From an uncultured beta proteobacterium (lineage in GTDB: Bacteria; Pseudomonadota; Gammaproteobacteria; Burkholderiales; Rhodocyclaceae): 11,898 nucleotides of DNA. The stretch is taken from the NCBI GenBank assembly GCA_903930395.1, contig CAIYYE010000061.1, positions 1 to 11,898 on the forward strand. Reading direction: 5' to 3'. This document shows positions 6,180 to 11,898 of this stretch, piece after piece (the first letter of the stretch is position 1; every line of letters begins with the position of its first letter). The notes beneath the pieces are model-generated. The model was not told where the DNA came from. It saw nothing but the letters and a program-made list of their open reading frames with translations, and made no database searches. The position numbers were made by a program, and so were the translations under genes.

Positions 6180-8803
6180 CGCAGCAGACCCTTCAAGGCA
6201 TAGAGCGCATCGAGTGCCTCGCGCGGTGTCAGGGCGTCCGGGTCGATGGCGGCCAGATGGCCGAGCGCCGGATGCGGTTCGGCTTCGGCCGGTTCCGTCG
6301 CTTCTGCCGAAAAATCCTGGGCGAAAAGGTCGGGTTGCAGGGGATCGACCGTGGCGCGCAGCTCGAATTCCCGCAACTGCTTGCGTGCCGCGCGTACGAC
6401 GGCGGTCGGAATGCCGGCCAGGGCGGCAACCTGGATACCGTAGCTCTGGTTGGCCGGGCCGTCTTCGACGGCGTGCATGAAGACGATGCGGTCGTTGTGC
6501 TCAACGGCGCCGAGATGGACATTGGCCAGTTCGCTGTATTCGTGCGACAGGCGGGTCATCTCGAAATAATGGGTGGCGAACAGCGTCAGGCAGCGGTTCT
6601 TGTCGATAAGGTGCCGCAGGATGGCGAAGGCCAGCGCCATGCCGTCGAAGGTCGAGGTGCCACGACCGATTTCATCCATCAGGACAAGGCTGTTGGCCGT
6701 GGCGTGATGGAGGATGGCGGCGGCTTCGGTCATTTCGACCATGAAGGTCGAACGGCCGGAAGCGAGGTCGTCGGAGGCGCCTATGCGGGTGAAGATGCGG
6801 TCGAGCGGGCCGAGGACGCAGCGGTCGGCCGGGACGTAGGCGCCGATGTGGGCGAGCAGGGCGATCAGCGCGACCTGCCGCATGTAGGTCGATTTACCGC
6901 CCATGTTGGGGCCGGTGATGAGCAGCAGGCGACGGTTTTCGGCGAGCCGGCAGTCGTTGGCGATGAAGGTCTCGGCCTGGTTGGCAAGTTCACCTTCGAC
7001 CACCGGGTGACGACCGCCCTCGATGGCGACGCCGATGTCGGCAGCGAATTCCGGCTTGCACCAGTTGCGTTTCAGCGCCGTCTCGGCAAAACCGGCCAGC
7101 AGGTCGAGGTGGGCGATGGCGCGGGCGATGTTTTGCAGGGCCGGGACGACCGGCTGCAACTCGTCGAGGATTGTTTCGTAGAGCAGTTTTTCGCGCGCCA
7201 GGGCGCGCTCCTGGGCGGATAGCGCCTTGTCCTCGAAAGCTTTCAACTCCGGCGTGATGTAACGCTCGGCATTTTTCAGCGTTTGCCGGCGGCGGTAGTC
7301 GTCGGGAATCTTGGCGACATGGGCGTGGGTGACTTCGATATAGAAGCCATGCACCTTGTTGTATTCGACTTTCAGGCTGGCAATGCCGGAGCGCTCGCGT
7401 TCGCGGACTTCCATATCGACGAGGTAGGCGCCGCAGTTGTCGTTGAGCGAGCGGTATTCGTCGAGATCGGCATCGAAGCCCGGCGCGATCACGCCGCCGT
7501 CGCGGACTTGCGCGCCGGGTTCGGCGGCGATGGAACGGACGAGCAGATCGAGGGCGGTCAGCGGCGTTTCGAGATCGGCGAACAACTGGCCGACCAGCGG
7601 CGAAACGGCATCGGCCAGCGGGGCGCGCAGGCCGGCTAGCCGGGCCAGCGATTCGCGGAGGCTGGCCAGGTCGCGCGGGCGGGCGTTGCGCAGGGCAATG
7701 CGGCCGGCGATGCGCTCGATGTCGGCAATGCCGCGCAGGTTCTTGCGGGATTCGCCGGCCAGCCGGCCGTAATCCTCGAGCAAAAACTCGACGGCACCGT
7801 GGCGCGCCGCCGGGATGTCGCGTTCGCGCAGCGGGTGGTGCAGGCTATGGCGCAGCAGGCGGGAACCCATGCTGGTCACGCAGTTGTCGAGCAGCGAAAA
7901 GAGCGTCGGCGCGGGCTGGCCGCGCAGGGTTTCGGTGAGTTCGAGATTGCGCCGCGTGGCGAGGTCGAGGCCGAGATAGGCGCCTTCGATTTCGACCGTC
8001 AGGCCGCGCAGGTGGCTGAGTTTGCCGGCCTGCGTCGCCTGGGCGTACTGGAGCAGGGCGCCGGCCGCGGCGATGGCTGGTTTCAGGCCTTCGGCGCCAA
8101 AGCCGGCGAGCGAGGCGACTTCAAACTGCTCACAGAGCAGGCGGCGGGCCGAGTCGAATTCGAAATACCAGTCGGGCTGGCGGGTGCGCGCGACTTCAAG
8201 GGCGAAATTCGGCGTCCAGCTCTCGGGATAGAGGATTTCAGCCGGGCGGATGCGCTCCAGCGCGGCCGGAATCTGGTCGGCCGGCACTTCGAGCAGGATG
8301 AATTCGCCGCTCGCCAGATTGAGCCGGGCGAGGCCGGCGGTGTTGCGCAGCGTTGTGACGGCGAGCAGCCAGAGGTCCTGCTTGTCGTCGATGAGCGCCG
8401 CATCGGTCAGCGTGCCGGGCGTCACGATGCGCGCCACGGCGCGTTCGACCGGCCCCTTGCTGGTCGCCGGGTCGCCGATCTGCTCGCAGATCACCGCCGA
8501 TTCGCCGAGCTTGACGAGGCGGGCGAGGTAGGGCTCCAGCGCATGGAAAGGTACGCCGCACATGCGGATCGGCACACCGGCCGACTGGCCGCGGGTGGTC
8601 AGCGTGATGTCGAGCAGGCGGGCGGCTTTTTCGGCGTCATCATGAAAAAGCTCGTAGAAATCGCCCATCCGGTAGAACAGCAAGGTGTTCGGGTGGTTGG
8701 CCTTGAGCGCCATGTACTGGCGCATCATCGGCGTGTGCTTGGCGAGGTCGGTGCTTGTGTTTTCTTTTGAAGTCATCGTGTTAGGCAAATCTTTCCCTGA
8801 CAT
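6176..8803 (-). CDS. mutS: DNA mismatch repair protein MutS
   Basis: An 875-residue mismatch-recognition ATPase that starts methyl-directed repair with MutL. The mismatch-probing motif is F49-Y50-E51 in RMGDFYELF. The Walker A is GPNMGGKST (631-639), the Walker B is [10 protein letters not shown] with D710/E711, and the ABC-type H747 is in ATHYFE. The C-terminal tail carries QPDLF (823-827), which fits the sliding-clamp binding motif seen in other MutS proteins, and ends in a helical tetramerisation segment ([17 protein letters not shown]). The start at 8803 has AGGGA 10 bases upstream; ATG at 8776 is an alternative that would remove nine residues but has a poorly spaced SD. The gene starts 18 bases after the toxin stop and overlaps the next gene by four bases. 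Confidence 0.98.
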   Translation of the reverse strand: MSGKDLPNTMTSKENTSTDLAKHTPMMRQYMALKANHPNTLLFYRMGDFYELFHDDAEKAARLLDITLTTRGQSAGVPIRMCGVPFHALEPYLARLVKLGESAVICEQIGDPATSKGPVERAVARIVTPGTLTDAALIDDKQDLWLLAVTTLRNTAGLARLNLASGEFILLEVPADQIPAALERIRPAEILYPESWTPNFALEVARTRQPDWYFEFDSARRLLCEQFEVASLAGFGAEGLKPAIAAAGALLQYAQATQAGKLSHLRGLTVEIEGAYLGLDLATRRNLELTETLRGQPAPTLFSLLDNCVTSMGSRLLRHSLHHPLRERDIPAARHGAVEFLLEDYGRLAGESRKNLRGIADIERIAGRIALRNARPRDLASLRESLARLAGLRAPLADAVSPLVGQLFADLETPLTALDLLVRSIAAEPGAQVRDGGVIAPGFDADLDEYRSLNDNCGAYLVDMEVRERERSGIASLKVEYNKVHGFYIEVTHAHVAKIPDDYRRRQTLKNAERYITPELKAFEDKALSAQERALAREKLLYETILDELQPVVPALQNIARAIAHLDLLAGFAETALKRNWCKPEFAADIGVAIEGGRHPVVEGELANQAETFIANDCRLAENRRLLLITGPNMGGKSTYMRQVALIALLAHIGAYVPADRCVLGPLDRIFTRIGASDDLASGRSTFMVEMTEAAAILHHATANSLVLMDEIGRGTSTFDGMALAFAILRHLIDKNRCLTLFATHYFEMTRLSHEYSELANVHLGAVEHNDRIVFMHAVEDGPANQSYGIQVAALAGIPTAVVRAARKQLREFELRATVDPLQPDLFAQDFSAEATEPAEAEPHPALGHLAAIDPDALTPREALDALYALKGLLR

Positions 8804-8821
8804 TTGTTCAATGTCCCTGGC

Positions 8822-9217
8822 TTATCGTTCCCAATGGCTTTCAAAGTCGAATGAAAGTTGTCGTTGATGTCTGATTGTCAGCAGGTAAATCGTCTCGCCA
8901 ATGGGCGCGTAGAGCAGCAGGTAGTCCTTGAGGATGTATTCGCGCAAGGCTTCGATATCCTGCGTCAGTGCCGACAATTTTGTGCTGAGTGTGGCTAGTG
9001 CATTGGTGGTTTCAACCGAGCGCGGATGGTTGGTCAAGAATGGCCGCCCCATTTCCGGGAAGCGTTCCAGGTTGGGAATGACCGTTTCGAGTAGTTCATT
9101 GAGCAGACTATCGAAAGCCTGCGGTGCTTCCAGTTCGTTCAGGAAGGACTCGATCTTCTCGAGTTTATGCTCAAAATTTTCGGTGAATTTGACGACAGGA
9201 TTTTTCGCCTCAGGCAT
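8822..9217 (-). CDS. RelE/ParE-superfamily toxin of a type II toxin-antitoxin pair
   Basis: A 131-residue protein whose ends fit the RelE/ParE fold. The N-terminal part is strand plus helical hairpin (VVKFTENFEHKLEKIESFLNEL to about 50) followed by FPEMGRPF (53-60). The C-terminal part (92-125) is strand-rich: REYILKDYLLLYAP, then IYLLTIRHQRQ with H117 and R119 where the family has its typical HxR. Between them, residues 61-91 are an extra helical segment, so the protein is about 30 residues longer than usual. It follows the antitoxin gene by 14 bases. Whether it cleaves mRNA like RelE or poisons gyrase like ParE cannot be told from sequence. Base composition is less GC-rich than the flanking genes, consistent with acquisition by transfer. 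Confidence 0.8.
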   Translation of the reverse strand: MPEAKNPVVKFTENFEHKLEKIESFLNELEAPQAFDSLLNELLETVIPNLERFPEMGRPFLTNHPRSVETTNALATLSTKLSALTQDIEALREYILKDYLLLYAPIGETIYLLTIRHQRQLSFDFESHWER

Positions 9218-9231
9218 GTTGTCGCGGTAAT

Positions 9232-9522
9232 TCAGGCGTTACGGCGGCGCTTGATGGACGCGATCACGCTGCGGGCATCTTTGGCTTTGCCGGTGGCCAC
9301 ATTGTCGAGTCCGGCGACGGCATCATCGATCAACAACAGGTGAATGCGCTCGCGCTCCAACTGGTGGTAGTAGTCCAGACGGTTGGCATCGATCAGGGCG
9401 ATGTAGCTTTCGCCGTTCTTGGTGATGATCTTCTCGCTGCCGGCTTTGACTTCTTCAGCCAGTTCGGAGAAGTTCGCCCGGGCTTGCGAGAGTGGGATAA
9501 CGTCGCTTGCGGAAATAGCCAT
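9232..9522 (-). CDS. PhD/YefM-family antitoxin
   Basis: A 96-residue antitoxin that should neutralise the downstream toxin with its C-terminal half and repress its own promoter with the N-terminal half. The PhD/YefM DNA-binding fold is recognisable in IPLSQARANFSELAEEV (9-25), then KIITKNGESYIALID (31-45). The C-terminal part is charged and probably flexible, ending in KRRRNA. The start at 9522 is chosen because AGGAG lies 7 bases upstream; an ATG at 9540 would place that ribosome site inside the coding region. The toxin gene follows 14 bases later. The pair sits as a cassette between queF and mutS. Confidence 0.88.
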   Translation of the reverse strand: MAISASDVIPLSQARANFSELAEEVKAGSEKIITKNGESYIALIDANRLDYYHQLERERIHLLLIDDAVAGLDNVATGKAKDARSVIASIKRRRNA

Positions 9523-9546
9523 GACTGTCTCCTGTGTCATACATTG

Positions 9547-9569
9547 TGTGCAATATTTTGTACATTATA
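9547..9569 (-). promoter_or_regulatory. TA promoter -10 box and YefM-like operator
   Basis: On the minus strand TATAAT (9569-9564) is a perfect -10 box; the -35 region is poor. Overlapping it is TGTACA (9559-9564), with a near copy TGTGCA at 9547-9552, 12 bases centre to centre. A pair of TGTACA-core palindromes close to the start site is the described operator layout of yefM-yoeB, so this is the likely autoregulatory site of the antitoxin-toxin complex. The predicted leader to the antitoxin ATG is about 35 bases. Confidence 0.65.
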
Positions 9570-9622
9570 CGCTTGCTGCTCGTCGCGTGCTCTCTCCGGT
9601 TCCGGGTGGGAGCGGGCGAGGC

Positions 9623-10471
9623 TTATTGCCGGATTTCGCGCATGTTGTCGGGCGCGGCGTAGTGGCCAGTGCTGCGGAAGGGGTTGATGTCGAGGCCGCC
9701 GCGCCGGGTGTAGCGGGCGTGCACGGCGAGTGCTTCGGGCGCGCAGCGGGTCTGGATGTCGGTGAAAATCCGCTCGACGCACTGCTCATGGAATTCGTTG
9801 TGATCGCGGAAGGAGACTATGTAACGCAGCAGGCCGGCGTGGGCTATGGGGCGGCCACGGTAGCGGATGACGACCATTGCCCAGTCCGGCTGGCCGGTGA
9901 CCAGGCAGTTGGATTTGAGCAGGTGGGAGTACAGCGTTTCTTCGATGACGTCGCCGGCTTGCGTGCCGAGCATTTCGGGGGCCGGCTGGTAGCGGTCGCA
10001 GGCGATGTCCAGATCGTCGAGGCAGATGCCGGTCGGCAGGCCGATGGCAGCCTGGGGCCGCTCGGCGAGGGGTTCGAGCCGGACCTTGATGGGCTTGCCG
10101 GCCGCCGCTGACAGGTCGCGGGCCAGGGTGGCGGCGACCGTTTCAACATCGGCAAAGGTGCTCTGATTGAGTGAGTTCAGGTAGAGCTTGAAGGATTTCG
10201 ATTCGATCAGGTTCGGACTGTCGGCCGGGACGCGAAAGCTGCCGACGGCGACGACCGGTTTGCCCTTGGGGTTGAGCCAGGACAACTCGTAGGCATTCCA
10301 CAAGTCCTCGCCGACAAAAGGTAGCGCATCATCGGCGATGCCGAGTTCGCAGCGCTTGAGCTGGCGGGGAATGGGGTAGAGCAGTTCGGGGGCGTAGCGG
10401 CTCTGGTACTCCGTGGCCTTGCCCAGGGGCGAGGCGTGGCTCGGGTCGGTGATGTTGATCGACGATTTCAT
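9623..10471 (-). CDS. queF: NADPH-dependent 7-cyano-7-deazaguanine reductase QueF
   Basis: A 282-residue enzyme that reduces preQ0 to preQ1 in queuosine tRNA-modification synthesis. It is the long, two-domain form, with the same total length as E. coli QueF. The QueF signature [11 protein letters not shown] is at 90-100 (E90). The catalytic cysteine is C189 in [13 protein letters not shown] with the proton-donating D196 just after it, and [13 protein letters not shown] near 224-236 supplies the substrate-binding glutamate. The start ATG at 10471 gives the full family length, though no good SD is seen before it. The gene lies 24 bases after menD on the same strand, so the two may be co-transcribed. 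No intrinsic terminator is visible between queF and the toxin-antitoxin promoter. Confidence 0.97.
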   Translation of the reverse strand: MKSSINITDPSHASPLGKATEYQSRYAPELLYPIPRQLKRCELGIADDALPFVGEDLWNAYELSWLNPKGKPVVAVGSFRVPADSPNLIESKSFKLYLNSLNQSTFADVETVAATLARDLSAAAGKPIKVRLEPLAERPQAAIGLPTGICLDDLDIACDRYQPAPEMLGTQAGDVIEETLYSHLLKSNCLVTGQPDWAMVVIRYRGRPIAHAGLLRYIVSFRDHNEFHEQCVERIFTDIQTRCAPEALAVHARYTRRGGLDINPFRSTGHYAAPDNMREIRQ

Positions 10472-10495
10472 GGGGGCTGATTTTACCGCATGGCC

Positions 10496-11898
10496 TCAAG
10501 GCAGCTTCAGTTCGATCAGTTGCGGACCGTCGGTGGCAAAGGCTGCCGCCAAGTGGCTGGCGAATGCTTCCAGCGATTCGGCGCAGGCAAAACCGAGTCC
10601 GAAGGTCAGCGCCGCATGCTCGAAACTGATGGCCTGCGGTGTGCGCCAGCCAGCCTCGAACTCGGGCAGGTCGCGCTGGGGCAGGTGCTCGAAAATGCCG
10701 CCACCGCTATTGTTGACGACGACGATCACGGCATTTCGGCCCTGGGCGAGGGCCAGGCCGCCCAGGTCGTGCTGGCAGGTGAGGTCGCCGATGAGCACGA
10801 CGACGCTGCCGTGGATGGCCGCAATCCCCATGGCCGTCGAGATGTTGCCATCAATGCCGCTGGCGCCCCGATTGCCATATAGGCCAAGGGACTGAGGGCC
10901 GTTGCCGGAAGCCGTATCGAGCTGGCGAATGGCCAATGAGTTGCCGACAAAGAGCGGCGTGTTGTCGGGTATGGCCTTGAGTAGAGCGTCGATGTGGGTG
11001 CTCCCGGCACGTCCGGTGGCGACTGACTCCTGCGCCGCGAATGCGCGGTGCCAGCTATCGGGTGCCGGAGCGAGGGATGCCGCCATGAGAGCGACACAGG
11101 CATCGGCGGGCTCGGCGCGCAGGACATGGGTCAATTGGTGCGATGGATCGGTCCAGCGTGGCCAGGGCTCGACCAGGGCGTGAGTTTCGCTAATTGCCCC
11201 GATGAAATTTTGCAGGTGGCGGGTGACCGGGAAGGCGCCGAAACGCAAAACCCATGCCGGCCGGTGTTGGTCCATGAAGTCCTGATCGGCCAGCCAATGG
11301 TTGTAACGGACGCACAGACGCGAGCGGTCATGTTGGCCAAAGCGCAGGCCGGACAGCGGTTCAGCGAGAATTGGGCAGGCCAGTCGCGCGGCCAGGGAGG
11401 CGATGGCCTCGCGGCTTTTCGGCGTCGCTGCCAGCTCACCACAGACGATGACGCCGGGCCGGCCGCTGATGCGGCGGGCGAGGTCCTGAATATCGTCCGG
11501 GCTGGGCTGCAGGGCCGGGCGGGCGATGCGGATGGTCTCGGGAATGCGGGCTTCTGCCGTCGCTGCCAATGGCACCAGCGGTTCGCGAAAGGCTTGGTTG
11601 ATATGGACCGGGCCGGGATGGGGCCACAGGGACTGTTCGCAGGCTCGCGCCGCGAGGCGGTGCAGGTAAGCCGGATCGAACCCGTCATGCGGGGTGCCCA
11701 GCGCATGGCTGGCGCGAACATGGGTACCGAAGAGCCCAACTTGGTCTATCGTTTGATTGGCACCACAGCCCTGCAATTCCGGCGGGCGGTCGGCCGAGAC
11801 AAGCATGAGCGGGACGCCGGACTGGCTGGCCTCGATGATGGCGGGCAGCCAGTTGGCGGGCGCCGTGCCGGAAGTAGCCAGCACCAGCACCGGCCGCC
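10496..11898 (-). CDS. menD: MenD, 2-succinyl-5-enolpyruvyl-6-hydroxy-3-cyclohexene-1-carboxylate synthase (N-terminus outside window)
   Basis: A thiamine-diphosphate enzyme that joins isochorismate and 2-oxoglutarate in menaquinone (vitamin K2) synthesis. About 466 C-terminal residues are visible; the frame stays open to the window edge and the missing part should be the first part of the N-terminal Pyr domain. Visible signatures, numbered from the GTG at 11890, are ATSGTAPANWLPAIIEA (5-21), SADRPPELQGCGANQTIDQ (32-50), GNRGASGIDGNISTAMG (339-355) and the cofactor-binding GDLTCQHDLGGL (368-379) with NNSGGGIFEHLPQ (393-405). The GDL and NN pair is the ThDP/Mg2+ motif. It is followed by queF after 24 bases. 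The enzyme implies that the organism makes menaquinone by the classical pathway. Confidence 0.96.
   Translation of the reverse strand, partial: RPVLVLATSGTAPANWLPAIIEASQSGVPLMLVSADRPPELQGCGANQTIDQVGLFGTHVRASHALGTPHDGFDPAYLHRLAARACEQSLWPHPGPVHINQAFREPLVPLAATAEARIPETIRIARPALQPSPDDIQDLARRISGRPGVIVCGELAATPKSREAIASLAARLACPILAEPLSGLRFGQHDRSRLCVRYNHWLADQDFMDQHRPAWVLRFGAFPVTRHLQNFIGAISETHALVEPWPRWTDPSHQLTHVLRAEPADACVALMAASLAPAPDSWHRAFAAQESVATGRAGSTHIDALLKAIPDNTPLFVGNSLAIRQLDTASGNGPQSLGLYGNRGASGIDGNISTAMGIAAIHGSVVVLIGDLTCQHDLGGLALAQGRNAVIVVVNNSGGGIFEHLPQRDLPEFEAGWRTPQAISFEHAALTFGLGFACAESLEAFASHLAAAFATDGPQLIELKLP

Noticed and set aside
6089..8770. Several long plus-strand open frames opposite mutS and the phosphoesterase
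   Set aside because: They are shadows of mutS and its neighbour; the translations are Gly/Arg/Ala-rich or repetitive with no motif, and no promoter or ribosome site supports them.
8776..8778. Second ATG as the mutS start
   Set aside because: Its AGGGA is too far upstream (over 15 bases), whereas the ATG at 8803 has AGGGA at 10 bases; still possible but less supported.
9571..9622. Possible terminator for queF before the TA promoter
   Set aside because: Only short imperfect GC stems (around CCGGAACCGG) and no T-run on the minus strand.
1..11898. CRISPR arrays, tRNA or rRNA genes, insertion sequences
   Set aside because: No regular repeat-spacer pattern, no tRNA-like cloverleaf ends, and no transposase or terminal inverted repeats were seen on either strand.

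Overview
The window is a GC-rich chromosomal segment, most likely from a nitrogen-fixing betaproteobacterium of the Rhodocyclales type (Dechloromonas/Azonexus/Rhodocyclus-like). This placement is an inference from gene content and protein character, not a database match. Nearly every gene can be named. The left 4.5 kb is the 3' part of a nif cluster on the plus strand, slyD follows on the plus strand, and everything to the right lies on the minus strand.

Nif region (1-4542). After a short unidentified reading-frame end come a NifX-associated DUF269 protein, a CCE_0567/DUF683 small helical protein, the nif-specific 2[4Fe-4S] ferredoxin III (fdxB) and two small proteins I do not recognise. All are packed with overlaps or gaps of a few bases. 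A complete internal nif promoter follows: a perfect palindromic NifA site TGT-N10-ACA, an IHF-like site and a canonical sigma-54 -24/-12 element. It drives nif-type iscA, nifU and nifS, the Fe-S cluster assembly set for nitrogenase. The nifU-nifS spacer carries an odd 7-nt-phased degenerate repeat. A strong intrinsic terminator after nifS ends the unit; no nifV or nifW follows.

Middle (4543-5255). A SlyD-like FKBP prolyl isomerase/metallochaperone has its own promoter and terminator.

Right region (5256-11898, all minus strand). In transcription order: menD (menaquinone synthesis, N-terminus cut by the window edge), queF (queuosine synthesis), a PhD/YefM-type antitoxin with a RelE/ParE-superfamily toxin, mutS (mismatch repair), and an exported metallophosphoesterase whose GTG start overlaps the mutS stop codon. 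The toxin-antitoxin pair has its own -10 box and a YefM-like double TGTACA-type operator. It ends only 18 bases before mutS, so mutS and the phosphoesterase may be transcribed from the TA promoter.

I found no clearly new multi-gene system. The items most worth a second look are the heptad repeat between nifU and nifS, the two unidentified nif-linked proteins, the TA module sitting directly upstream of mutS, and the extra segment inside the toxin.
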